Assembly: GCF_024206495.1 (NCBI RefSeq)
Contig: NZ_JAMBPQ010000014.1
Span: 62,001-126,000, forward strand
Direction of reading: 5' to 3'
Source: Paraburkholderia sp. CNPSo 3272
Lineage (GTDB): Bacteria; Pseudomonadota; Gammaproteobacteria; Burkholderiales; Burkholderiaceae
Length of the DNA: 64,000 bases
The notes beneath the pieces were generated by a model that ran no database searches, had not been told where the DNA came from, and saw only the letters and a program-made list of their open reading frames with translations. Below, in pieces: positions 45,779 through 54,807 of this stretch. The position numbers and the translations under genes are program-made. Each line of letters starts with the position of its first letter. Position 1 is the stretch's first letter.

Positions 45779-47284
45779 ATGAACCGAAGAGAAATGATGC
45801 AGTCGACGCTGCTCGCCTCGCTCGCCCTGACGAGCGGTGCCGCACTTGCCCAGCACTCCGGCGAAAGCGCCGCCGGGTCGGCCAACGCTTTCCGGCAGGA
45901 AACGGACAGCCTGGGTGTCGTCAACGTTCCGGCGGACAAGCTTTGGGGCGCGCAGACGCAACGCTCCCTGGAGCACTTCAGCATCGGCGGGGATCTGATG
46001 CCGCGCGAAATGATCGCGACGTACGCACTCGTCAAGAAGGCGGCCGCCAACGTGAACTTCGCGCAAGGGCGCCTCGGCGCCGAGCAGCACGACCTGATTG
46101 TCAAGGTATGCGACGAGATCCTCGCCGGCCAGCACCAGGACATGTTTCCGCTGCACGTGTGGATGACCGGCAGCGGCACCCAGTTCAACATGAACGTCAA
46201 CGAGGTGATCTCGAACCGCTGCTGCCAGATCGCGGGCACGCCGCTCGGCAGCAAGACGCCCGTGCATCCCAATGACCATGTGAACATGTCGCAGTCGTCC
46301 AACGACTCGTTCCCCACCGCCATGTACATGGCAGCCGCGATTAACGTCAAGCAGCGCCTGATGCCCGCCGTGGCGAACCTGCGCGATTCCATCGGCGCGA
46401 AGGCGAAGGACTGGATGGACATCGTCAAGATCGGCCGCACCCACATGCAGGACGCGACGCCCATCACGCTTGGTCAGGAGTGGTCCGGCTACGAGGGCAT
46501 GCTGATCGACAACCTCGAACGGCTCGACGATGCGCTCAAGGGCGTCTACCGCCTTGCCCTCGGAGGGACGGCGGTGGGCACCGGCCTGAACGCAACGCCG
46601 CAGTTCGCGGCCGCGGTTGCCGCGGAAATTGCGCGTCTCACGAACCTGCCGTTCGTGACCGCCCCCAACAAGTTCACCGTGCAGGGCGCCCACGATGCGC
46701 TCGTTCACCTCTCGGGTACGATGCGCACGCTGGCCGTGTCGCTCTACAAGATCGCCAACGACATCCGGCTGATGTCGTGCGGCCCCCGTGCCGGCTTTGC
46801 GGAACTGATCATCCCGGAAAACGAGCCGGGCTCATCGATCATGCCCGGCAAGGTCAATCCCACGCAGGCGGAAGCGCTCGCCATGGTGGCCGCGCATGTA
46901 ATGGGCAGCGATGTTTCCGCAGGAATCGGCGGCGCAAGCGGCTACCTGGAAATGAACGTGTACAAGCCGCTCATCATTTTCGACATCACGCACTCGATCA
47001 CGATCATGACGGACTCGTGCACGAACTTCCGCAAGTTTCTCGTGGAAGGCACAAAGCCGAACCTGAAGAAGATCAAGGAGTACGTGGACCGCTCCCTGAT
47101 GCTCGTCACCGCCCTCTCGCCGGTCATTGGTTACGACAAGGCTTCGAAGATCGCGCATTACGCCTATGACAACGACCTCACGCTCAAGGAAGCGGCGCTC
47201 AAGCTCGGCTACGTCCAGGAAGCCGAGTTCGATCGGATCGTGGACCCGCGCAAGATGGTCCAACCATACGTTGCCCACAGCTAA
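45779..47284 (+). CDS. fumC: Class II fumarate hydratase with N-terminal export signal
   Basis: A 501-residue fumarase C. The catalytic core matches the class: SSNDSFPTAM, GRTHMQDATPITLGQE, ALGGTAVGTGLNA and the signature GSSIMPGKVNP. The usual N-terminus of cytosolic FumC begins at about residue 38 (QETDSLGVVNVPADKLWG); before it stands MNRREMMQSTLLASLALTSGAALAQ, a signal peptide with an RR near the start and an ALA-Q cleavage site. The core is full length, so the extension is extra. If it is exported, it would hydrate fumarate in the periplasm. Signatures exclude aspartase (SSND, not STND). Confidence 0.9.
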   Translation: MNRREMMQSTLLASLALTSGAALAQHSGESAAGSANAFRQETDSLGVVNVPADKLWGAQTQRSLEHFSIGGDLMPREMIATYALVKKAAANVNFAQGRLGAEQHDLIVKVCDEILAGQHQDMFPLHVWMTGSGTQFNMNVNEVISNRCCQIAGTPLGSKTPVHPNDHVNMSQSSNDSFPTAMYMAAAINVKQRLMPAVANLRDSIGAKAKDWMDIVKIGRTHMQDATPITLGQEWSGYEGMLIDNLERLDDALKGVYRLALGGTAVGTGLNATPQFAAAVAAEIARLTNLPFVTAPNKFTVQGAHDALVHLSGTMRTLAVSLYKIANDIRLMSCGPRAGFAELIIPENEPGSSIMPGKVNPTQAEALAMVAAHVMGSDVSAGIGGASGYLEMNVYKPLIIFDITHSITIMTDSCTNFRKFLVEGTKPNLKKIKEYVDRSLMLVTALSPVIGYDKASKIAHYAYDNDLTLKEAALKLGYVQEAEFDRIVDPRKMVQPYVAHS

Positions 47285-47875
47285 TCACCCGGACACACGC
47301 CCTTCCCCGTGCTCACGGGTTTCCGCCTCTCTCTCCGTTTGAACGTCGTGTCCGTAGTGTTTCAGCCGAAGAATTCTAGATTCCGACAGCACGTCTTGCT
47401 GAGCCGCATGCCGATTCAGGAGGCAAGACCTATGCTTTCCGATTCGAGAGGCCGATCGCCGGAGGCCATTATGCGGGACTCAACGAATCGCTTCATGAGT
47501 CCCCGATCCCAATCTGAAGCAAACGCTCTCTATGGAACGGTGGGCTCACGTATGAGCGCAGCCTCGGGGCCGCGCTGGGGTTGCCGGGTAGTGACTCGGC
47601 ACCGGCCCGCTTAACGGTGGTCGCCGTACCGCGTGCGATAGCTGCCCGTACCCGTCCGGCGTCGGAAAAAGCGCCCGGACCGCGAAGGCCCGGGCGAAGC
47701 CATCGGAGGGGGCCAATGGCGGAGGTATTCGAATTGAAGCTGGCCCACTGCCGGACATTGCCGCGCTAGCGAGCCAGTTCTTTAAACAAGAACGCGCTGG
47801 GGTGGTGCGCGCTCAGCCTGCCATGCTCAGGCCAGACACTTTTGACATCCTGCCCGTGCGTCCGGGATCAATGCA
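47285..47875. other. Intergenic region with esterase fragment
   Basis: 591 bp between fumarase and the DUF4148 gene. The first 200 bp hold a carboxylesterase remnant (listed separately); the rest shows no supported gene. Confidence 0.55.
47318..47490 (+). pseudogene. Carboxylesterase gene fragment
   Basis: Matches the intact esterase gene at about 33864-34022 closely. Read in the same frame it gives FPPLSPFERRVRSV then a TAG stop, and IPTARLAEPHADSGGKTYAFRF after it. A weaker match to the last part of the gene follows at about 47519-47560. The rest of the gene is missing. Confidence 0.85.
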
Positions 47876-48190
47876 TCAATGATGGCTGTACGTCGAGTTG
47901 AAGTCGGTCTTCGACACTGCGGAGCGTCCTGCGTCAGACGAACCACTCACAGCACCACCGTATCCGCCATTTGCGGCGGTTTGCTGCTCAGCAACCTTGG
48001 CTTCAGCTGCTTGAATTTGCACGGGATACGTCGTGTTGTCACCGTCGCCGACGTGATAGCCAGCCTTCTCGAGCTGGACCAGCTCCGCGCGTACCTGCGC
48101 CCGGGTGATGGGCTGGTTCGATTGAGCGAATACAGCAACCGGAGCAACGAGGGCAGCGGCAACGACAACAGCTTGAATAAGGGACTTCAT
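47876..48190 (-). CDS. DUF4148 secreted protein
   Basis: A 104-residue secreted protein. Signal peptide residues 1-22 (cleavage after VFA), then QSNQPITRAQVRAELVQLEKAGY, the DUF4148 motif; the C-terminal part is Gly/Ser rich. GAGGTAAG 5 bp before the ATG is a good ribosome site. Function unknown. It has a close paralogue at 52908 and stands head to head (540 bp away) with a response-regulator gene. Confidence 0.88.
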   Translation of the reverse strand: MKSLIQAVVVAAALVAPVAVFAQSNQPITRAQVRAELVQLEKAGYHVGDGDNTTYPVQIQAAEAKVAEQQTAANGGYGGAVSGSSDAGRSAVSKTDFNSTYSHH

Positions 48191-48729
48191 GTTACTTACC
48201 TCAGACTTTGTTCAGTTCTGCTACGAACAGCCCTGTTCGTAAACCAGTGACTACAGTCTAATTAAGTAGCTGCCGAAGATTAAGGCGCACCTCCGAAGGG
48301 GACTTTTCCGGAAGGAGAGGAAAGCCCCGGTACAGTTTTGGCTGATCCGAACGTTATTGGGCGATGAAGCTCTCAAGAGTTAGAGCCCCCACCAAACCCC
48401 GGGGCGGTTCACGGCAATCGCCGGTCCCCCGAGGAGGCCATCATCAATTGCTGTTTAAGGTGCGTTGCAGCGTCGACTCAGAATGACATCCGTAATAGGT
48501 GACGGATGCATTTGCGCACCGCTCGCCGATTGCGCGATCCACGCAATGCGGATAACGTTGGCGGCGGTGTTGATGCTGATTCCGCACAACCGTTAAAATC
48601 CGCGTACAGTCAAATCAGCAGGCTGACCTTCCTTACGCAACGTTGTCTGAACGATCGGCAACGCGAACCGGCAACCGCCGATCGCATGGGCTAACCCGCC
48701 AGGCATTCACTGTCTCGAGCTTTTCAGTC
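48191..48729. other. Divergent intergenic region, DUF4148 and response-regulator genes
   Basis: 539 bp. Bases 48496-48537 are the parent of the segment copied at 45373-45413. The rest should hold the two promoters, but I saw no clear boxes and no gene. Confidence 0.45.
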
Positions 48730-49482
48730 ATGGTCGACGTCACCTTGCCTCACATCCTCATCGTCGATGACGATCCCGCCATTCGCGACGTCACGACCGA
48801 GTACCTCGGACAGAACGACTTCCGCGTCTCCGCGGCGGCGAACGGGACGGAAATGGCGGTCACGCTCAGGAACGGTGCTGTCGATCTGATCATTCTGGAT
48901 TTGCGCATGCCGGGCGAAGACGGTATGAAAATCGCCAGCCGCATTCGTGAACAATCAACGCTCCCCATTTTGATTCTTTCGGGCCGAAAGGAAGAGGCAG
49001 ACCGTGTGATGGCGCTGGAGCTGGGCGCGGACGACTACATGACCAAGCCGTTCAGTTGCCGCGAACTGTTGGCGCGTGTTCGCGCCCTTCTGCGCCGATC
49101 GAAGACCGCCCAGGTTGCCACCGGGCGGCAGGCCAATGCGCGAGGCTACCGTTTCGCCGGTTGGGAACTGAACATCAACACACGACGCCTGCTCTCCCCA
49201 GCCGGCGAACCGGTGGGCTTGACCAACGGCGAGTTTTCGCTGCTCGCCGCGTTTCTCGCTTCGCCCGGCATGGTCCTGACGCGAGATCAACTGCTCGAAT
49301 CGAGCCGGCTTTACGACGAGGTCTACGACCGCGCAATCGATGTGCAAATTCTGCGGCTGCGCCGAAAAATCGAGGAAGACCCGTCGAACCCTCGTTACAT
49401 CAAGACCGAACGCGGCGCGGGCTACGTCTTTACCGCGCAGGTGGACAAGCTGCCCGCCCAGGTCGAGTGGGAAAAACGCTGA
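48730..49482 (+). CDS. OmpR-family response regulator
   Basis: A 250-residue response regulator. The acidic pair is in LIVDDDPAIRD, the phosphoacceptor Asp in LIILDLRMPGEDG and Lys in YMTKPFSCRE; the winged helix (150-235) has LTNGEFSLLAAFLAS and IDVQILRLRRKIEEDP. The gene precedes a hybrid kinase by 163 bp on the same strand. Its final third is duplicated as a fragment at 45410. Start at the ATG of MVDVTLPHILIVDDD; the frame upstream is open but not conserved-looking. Confidence 0.92.
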   Translation: MVDVTLPHILIVDDDPAIRDVTTEYLGQNDFRVSAAANGTEMAVTLRNGAVDLIILDLRMPGEDGMKIASRIREQSTLPILILSGRKEEADRVMALELGADDYMTKPFSCRELLARVRALLRRSKTAQVATGRQANARGYRFAGWELNINTRRLLSPAGEPVGLTNGEFSLLAAFLASPGMVLTRDQLLESSRLYDEVYDRAIDVQILRLRRKIEEDPSNPRYIKTERGAGYVFTAQVDKLPAQVEWEKR

Positions 49483-49645
49483 CCCGCAGCTTTCTCGCCG
49501 CATCGCCTGAGTTTCACATGCAATACCGGTTCGCAAGAATGTTTCCGCCGGAATACGACACTGCCCCCTCTACGTCGGATGACTCGAAGCAATACGAGGT
49601 GGCCCGCGTTTGTCTGACCGTTTCTAACTGAACACCAAAGCCTCG

Positions 49646-52141
49646 ATGAGCACCGAAAGAATCAGGCGCCGGTTTGCGTGGCCGCACCGGTACAGGCTAT
49701 TGGCGGCGGGCGGATGCCTGATCGTGGTCCTTTTGTGGATCGGCGCCGTCACGGAAAGCCTTCGATCGCGCCAACTGGTGCTCCAGTCCAACGGCAGGGA
49801 ACTGTCCAGCCTCGCAAGCGCACTGGCGGAGCAAACCGCCCGCTCCTTGCAGGGCGTCGAATTCATTCTTCGGCGCACCTCCGGCTGGGCGCTCGACGCA
49901 AAGATCGCACAGGACTCCCAGGAGGCGGCGAACCGCTTTCTTCGCGAGGAAATGGCCGGCGTACCCCAAGTCAGGCAACTCGACATCGTCGATGCCACTG
50001 GCCGGCGGATAGCAACGACCCTCCCCGGCAGCCCCGCCGCCAACGTTTCACAGCGGGCTTACTTCAGGGCCGTGCAGCGCGCATCGGGCAACGCGCTGGT
50101 GGTGAGCGAGCCGCTCGTCAGCATAGTCGACGGTCGGCCCACGTTTGCGATGGCCAGCCGTCTGGAGGACGAACATGGCCGGTTCGCGGGCGCCGTGGTC
50201 GCGCTGATCGAGAACGGCTACTTTCGCGACTTTTATAGGCGGGTCGATTCGGACGAAGGCACCGGCATCACGCTACTGCGCGAGGACGGCGCACCGGTCG
50301 TGTCGTCCGAAAGCAGAAAGGAAGCAGGCGGGCTTGGGCGGCCAGTACTCTCCGCCCGCAAGCAGGTGCCCGGATTCCAGCTGGCGGTCGACGTCACCCG
50401 AGACGAGGCACTGGTGCTTCAGACATGGCGCGTATCCACGATCTACGATTTCATGGCCACCGGTGCATTGTCGCTTCTCGTGGTGGGACTCGGCATCGCG
50501 CTCATGAGGCGGCTGCAGCAACTCGGACGCTTCACGCACCGGCTCCAGTCGAGCCAGCAACGCTGGAGGGCCGTGTTCGACAACGCACCGGCGGGAATCA
50601 TGCTGTTGCGGCGTCGCGGGCGATACCTCGCCACCAACCCCGCTTTTCAACGCATGGTCGGCTACTCTTCGGCGGAACTCAAGAACCTGTCGGCGACCGA
50701 CATCACGCACCCCGAGGATGTCGAGCTTACCCGGCAACATTTCGAACGGCTGCTGCAAGGCGGCTTGCAGAGCGTTCGCTTCGAAAAGCGCTACCAGCAC
50801 CGCGACGGATACACCGTCTGGGCCGACGTGCGCCTCGCGCTGGTGACTGTGTCGGAGGAGGCGTCGAGCAAGGATCCGGCACGCCAGGAAGATGTCATCG
50901 TGGCGACCGTGGAGGACGTCACCCAGCGCCGCGAAGACGAACAGGCGCGCCGTCTGCTCGAAAGCCAGCTGAGGCAGTCGCAGAAGCTGGAGGCGTTGGG
51001 CACCTTCGCCGGCGGCATTGCCCATGACTTCAACAACATCCTCGGCGCGATCGTCGGCTATGGCGAACTCGCGCTCCAGGCCCTCGCGGACGAGACACCT
51101 CAGCAGCGCTATGTCGCGCAGGTTCTCAAATCGGCGGACCGCGCGCGCGCGCTGGTCGAGCGCATTCTCACCTTCAGCCGCAGCGGACTGACGACCCGGC
51201 AGCCCGTACACGTTCAGCCCGTCGTCCATGACGCGATCGAAGCGATGAAGGTGCGCCTTCCTGCCGGCATCCGGCTGGAAGTCGAACTGAACGCACCAGA
51301 GGCCCGCATCGAAGGCGATCCGGCGCATATCGACCAGTTGGTGATGAACCTTTGCGCGAATGCGGTCCACGCGATGCCGGACGGCGGAACGCTCAAGGTA
51401 GTCCTGGACACGCTGGATCTGGGCGCCGCGCGCTCGCTTTCGCACATTGCCGTGGAAGCGGGGCATTTCGTGCGGCTCGCCGTATCCGATAGCGGCGTTG
51501 GCATGGCGCCCGACCTCCTCGAACGCATCTTCAACCCCTTCTTCACGACGCGCAAGGCAGGCGAGGGAACGGGGTTGGGACTCGCGCTCGTGGACGGAAT
51601 CGTTCGCGAATACGGCGGAGGAATCGACGTAACGACGACGGTTGGCGCAGGAAGCCGATTCGAGCTTCTGCTACCGACAACCGATTCGCTCGCCAGTCAA
51701 CCGCGTGAGGACGACAAGGGCTGCCCTTACGGTGAAGGGCAGGCAATCCTGCTCGTCGACGATGAGGAAGCGCTCGTGAGGATCGGCGAAGAGCGCCTCG
51801 CGGAACTGGGCTATGAACCTGCAGGCTTCGTCTCCAGCAACGCGGCGTGGCAGGCTTTTCGGGCCGACCCTCAACGCTTCGACGCGGTCGTTACGGACCA
51901 GACCATGCCCGGGATGACCGGCGTCGAACTCGCGCGGATGATACGCTCGCTTCGCGCAGACATACCTATCATCCTTGTCAGCGGATTCAGCAGCCCCGCG
52001 CTCGAAGCGCAGGCGCGCGAGGCAGGCGTCAATGTGCAATTGCGCAAGCCGTTGCCCAGGGCGGAGCTGGCGCGCACGCTGAAGCACCTGCTGCCCGACC
52101 TGCCGCCCCCCACCCCACCGGAGGTGTCCACGGCGCGCTGA
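49646..52141 (+). CDS. Hybrid sensor histidine kinase (Cache-like, PAS, HisKA, HATPase, REC)
   Basis: An 831-residue kinase. TM1 (about 17-37) and TM2 (about 272-292) flank a 235-residue periplasmic sensor of Cache-like layout; PAS is at about 310-430, HisKA has the phosphoacceptor motif FAGGIAHDFNNILGAI, and HATPase has NLCANAVHAMPDGG and EGTGLGLALV. A C-terminal receiver (about 695-810) carries DDEEA and Asp in VVTDQTMPG. Cache domains often bind organic acids or amino acids, which fits the C4-acid genes upstream. A response regulator precedes it and a CheY-like protein faces its end. Confidence 0.88.
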   Translation: MSTERIRRRFAWPHRYRLLAAGGCLIVVLLWIGAVTESLRSRQLVLQSNGRELSSLASALAEQTARSLQGVEFILRRTSGWALDAKIAQDSQEAANRFLREEMAGVPQVRQLDIVDATGRRIATTLPGSPAANVSQRAYFRAVQRASGNALVVSEPLVSIVDGRPTFAMASRLEDEHGRFAGAVVALIENGYFRDFYRRVDSDEGTGITLLREDGAPVVSSESRKEAGGLGRPVLSARKQVPGFQLAVDVTRDEALVLQTWRVSTIYDFMATGALSLLVVGLGIALMRRLQQLGRFTHRLQSSQQRWRAVFDNAPAGIMLLRRRGRYLATNPAFQRMVGYSSAELKNLSATDITHPEDVELTRQHFERLLQGGLQSVRFEKRYQHRDGYTVWADVRLALVTVSEEASSKDPARQEDVIVATVEDVTQRREDEQARRLLESQLRQSQKLEALGTFAGGIAHDFNNILGAIVGYGELALQALADETPQQRYVAQVLKSADRARALVERILTFSRSGLTTRQPVHVQPVVHDAIEAMKVRLPAGIRLEVELNAPEARIEGDPAHIDQLVMNLCANAVHAMPDGGTLKVVLDTLDLGAARSLSHIAVEAGHFVRLAVSDSGVGMAPDLLERIFNPFFTTRKAGEGTGLGLALVDGIVREYGGGIDVTTTVGAGSRFELLLPTTDSLASQPREDDKGCPYGEGQAILLVDDEEALVRIGEERLAELGYEPAGFVSSNAAWQAFRADPQRFDAVVTDQTMPGMTGVELARMIRSLRADIPIILVSGFSSPALEAQAREAGVNVQLRKPLPRAELARTLKHLLPDLPPPTPPEVSTAR

Positions 52142-52159
52142 ACGCCGCGCGGCGGCCGC

Positions 52160-52549
52160 TCAGCGCGATTCGCGCGCCCCTGCGGTCAACGCCGCAGCGG
52201 CTTGCAGCAAGACTTCGCGCTTGAACGGCTTGGCCAGCGCCTGCTCCACGCCCAACCGGCGGGCAAGCATCGACGTGGCGTGAACCTGTGTCGGAAAATA
52301 GCCAGAGATCGCGATTACGGGTACCGAAGGAAAGCAACGCCGAACGCAAGCGATTCGCTTCGCATCCATCGCCTTTGGCTGATTGATATCGACCACCGCA
52401 AGATCGACCGGACCCGGACGAAAGTCGGGCAGGCCGGCGCTTGTCGCCTCCACGACGTCGTAGCCCGCGTCTCGCAACGTAAGCGAGAGCAGCGCCCGCA
52501 TCGACACGTCGTCCTCCATCACCAGGACCCTCTTTCGATCTTCCACCAT
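52160..52549 (-). CDS. CheY-like single-domain response regulator
   Basis: A 129-residue receiver with no output domain. The acidic pair is in VLVMEDDVSM, the phosphoacceptor Asp in LAVVDINQP and Lys in ALAKPFKREV. It is convergent with the hybrid kinase, 18 bp away, and may be a phosphate sink or an extra output for that kinase. The ATG lies at MVEDRKRVLVM. Confidence 0.85.
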   Translation of the reverse strand: MVEDRKRVLVMEDDVSMRALLSLTLRDAGYDVVEATSAGLPDFRPGPVDLAVVDINQPKAMDAKRIACVRRCFPSVPVIAISGYFPTQVHATSMLARRLGVEQALAKPFKREVLLQAAAALTAGARESR

Positions 52550-52907
52550 CGACCTTTACTGTTGTCACACATTGGCAGTGCGGATTCCCATCACCCACAT
52601 GTCATCTCAACAGATGCCTGTTTCGGAGATCTTTCGTCAGACTGCCCCCTGGTTTCAAATGCAACAGGCGTGAGATCCGCTACGACTCCGGATCGCTCGC
52701 GGCGCAGGGCGATATTCCAACGGTTTCCTTATTAACCGGAAGCCGGGCCCATGGAGCATCCGGATCCATAGCGCGGATACGCAATTCCATTCCTTGTCGA
52801 AAAAATTCCTTTGCGGCATGGGGGTTAAACATCCAGAGCGATCTCCCTACACTCGGGCTGTCGAATCTGGACATCAATCGCCAGCCACATTTACGGAGTC
52901 AATCGTT
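52550..52907. other. Divergent intergenic region, CheY-like and DUF4148 genes
   Basis: 358 bp with no supported gene. It should hold promoters for the CheY-like gene and the DUF4148 gene; I could not define them. Confidence 0.45.
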
Positions 52908-53237
52908 GTGAAATCGCTTACCCGCGCCATGGCGCTCGCCACGCTCATCTTCCCGATCGTTTCATTCGCGCAATCGAACGGCCCAATCACCCGCGCGCAA
53001 GTGCGCGCTGAACTCGTGCAACTCGAGAGCACCGGATGGCGCCCTGGCGCAGGCTCGGATCCGCACTACCCAGACGACATTCAGGCTGCCGAAGCAAAGG
53101 TCGCAAAAATGAACAGTGCGGCAAGCGGATACGGTGGAAGCGCCAGCGGGACGTCGAGCGCCGGGCAGGCGCAAACAGGGCAAATGCACGATGTCGAAGT
53201 GTCGTCGTACTCTCCCCCGATCTACCTACACCATTGA
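52908..53237 (+). CDS. DUF4148 secreted protein
   Basis: A 109-residue secreted protein. Signal peptide (about 1-21, cleavage after SFA), then QSNGPITRAQVRAELVQLESTGW, nearly the same core as the protein at 47876; the tail is Gly/Ser/Gln rich. The start is GTG with CGGAG about 8 bp before it. It stands between the kinase locus and lrgAB. Function unknown. Confidence 0.87.
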   Translation: MKSLTRAMALATLIFPIVSFAQSNGPITRAQVRAELVQLESTGWRPGAGSDPHYPDDIQAAEAKVAKMNSAASGYGGSASGTSSAGQAQTGQMHDVEVSSYSPPIYLHH

Positions 53238-53510
53238 GCCCTGCGTGGCAGGCCCCGGTAGCGCGGAGAGGGTCCCGCCAGGCGCTATTAAATGGCGGGA
53301 CGAGCAAGCCCGGCGGCAGGGTCGCGCTTCAGCGGCGGCGGCGCTATGGCCGCTTGCGGCAACGCTTCCGGATCCGTCAAGCCCCTTTGCGCAAAGGTCA
53401 ATTCGACGGTCCGGCTTTCGGATGACTTCGTCGCGCCATACGTTGGAGCTTGCAATCCGGAAATCCACGAGCAATGCCATTCCCGCTACCTTGAACGGAA
53501 GAGCCCACTC

Positions 53511-53918
53511 ATGCCATTCGCACTGACCATCCTGGTCGGAACGCAACTCATAGCCGAAGTGCTGCGACGTGTTCTGCATTTGCCCTTGCCGGGCCCGGTA
53601 ATCGGCATGTTCCTCCTCGCACTCGCGCTCATCGGCCCGGCGCGCCGGTGGCTGGCCCCCACCGCGGACAAGCCATCCGCCCTCGAGCAAACGGCGACGA
53701 CATTGATTTCGAATATGGGGCTGCTGTTCGTGCCGGCGGGAGTTGGCATCGTCGCGGAGCTGGGCGTGCTGCGACGCGAATGGTTTCCGATCGTGGCGGG
53801 ACTCATTGTCTCGACGGTGCTTGGGCTCGTCGTGACGGGAGTCGTCATGCACCGGATCATGCGCCGCTCGGAAATGCGCGAGCTGAGCACCGCCGGCAGT
53901 CAGGAGGAGGCCAACTGA
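53511..53918 (+). CDS. lrgA: LrgA/CidA-family membrane protein
   Basis: A 135-residue protein with four helices of the LrgA/CidA holin-like family; RVLHLPLPGPVIGMFLLALAL and the GLLFVPAGVGIV motif are characteristic. LrgA acts with LrgB; the pair is linked to murein hydrolase control and, in some bacteria, to pyruvate transport. Its TGA overlaps the lrgB ATG by 1 bp. The frame is open further upstream but the start fits the family. Confidence 0.92.
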   Translation: MPFALTILVGTQLIAEVLRRVLHLPLPGPVIGMFLLALALIGPARRWLAPTADKPSALEQTATTLISNMGLLFVPAGVGIVAELGVLRREWFPIVAGLIVSTVLGLVVTGVVMHRIMRRSEMRELSTAGSQEEAN

Positions 53919-54634
53919 TGTTCCGCAACCTATGGACCCCGCTCGCCCTGACGCCGCTGCTGTGGCTGACGCTGACGCTGGCCGCCTACGCGATCGGCCT
54001 CCTCGTCCAGCGCGTATGCCGGAAATCGCCGCTCGCCAATCCAGTCCTGATTGCGATCGTCATTGTTGTCGCGATACTCGAATCGACGAACACTCACTAC
54101 GAGGCGTACTTTGCCGGCGCCCAGTTCATCAACTTCCTCCTCGGCCCGGCAACGGTGGCGCTCGCGATCCCCCTTGCACTCAATCTGGCTCATATCCGCC
54201 GCAGCCTCCATGGCCTCGGCCTCGCCTTGCTCGCCGGATCGCTCACGTCGACGGTGAGCGGCGTCGCCATCGTATGGTTCCTCGGCGGCGGCCGGGAGGT
54301 GGCGCTTTCGATGGCGCCCAAGTCCGTCACGACGCCCATCGCGATGGCCCTCGCCCAGGAAGTGGGCGGCGTGCCCGCGCTCACGGCTGCCCTCGCTATC
54401 GCAGGCGGCATCGTTGCCGCCGTGATCGGCGGCACGGTGCTGCGCTGGTTCCGCGTTGACGACTGGCGTTCGCACGGTCTCGCCGCCGGCGTCGCGGGCA
54501 GCGGCGTCGCCGCTGCTCAGGTTGCGCCGCTGAGCGGGCTCGCCGCCGCCTTTGCGGCCATCGGCATCGGCCTCAATGGTCTCGTCACCGCACTCGTCGT
54601 GCCGCTCCTCGTCATGCTTTGGCCGATGAAGTGA
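53918..54634 (+). CDS. lrgB: LrgB-family membrane protein
   Basis: A 238-residue, seven-to-eight helix LrgB. The family motifs NPVLIAIVIVVAIL, FLLGPATVALAIPL and the APKSVTTPIAM segment are present. AGGAGG 8 bp before the ATG and the overlap with lrgA fix the start. With LrgA it forms a membrane complex whose best-supported roles are control of autolysis and pyruvate flux; the malic-enzyme genes nearby make the second role worth testing. Confidence 0.92.
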   Translation: MFRNLWTPLALTPLLWLTLTLAAYAIGLLVQRVCRKSPLANPVLIAIVIVVAILESTNTHYEAYFAGAQFINFLLGPATVALAIPLALNLAHIRRSLHGLGLALLAGSLTSTVSGVAIVWFLGGGREVALSMAPKSVTTPIAMALAQEVGGVPALTAALAIAGGIVAAVIGGTVLRWFRVDDWRSHGLAAGVAGSGVAAAQVAPLSGLAAAFAAIGIGLNGLVTALVVPLLVMLWPMK

Positions 54635-54677
54635 CATTCATTCGTTATCCATATCAGTAGGACGGGCTGGCCACATT

Positions 54678-54705
54678 TCGCAAAGCTGATTTCCCGCATC
54701 GGCCA
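54678..54705. repeat. Weak partial copy of the dispersed repeat core
   Basis: GCAAAGCTGATTT at 54680-54692 is the inverse of the core AAATCAGCTTTGC of the dispersed repeat. Similarity is short, so it may be chance. Confidence 0.35.
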
Positions 54706-54807
54706 TTGCGCCCCACGCGTTGCGCCAGTAATTTCGCATCCACGCCCGGGCTTCGCACCGGGCGGGCGTATTGCCCAATGCACGCCCAACTGGCCTACCG
54801 ATCACGC

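Noticed and set aside
53292..53510. N-terminal extension of LrgA
   Set aside because: LrgA proteins start near the first helix; the 73 extra codons are unlike any family member and have no ribosome site.
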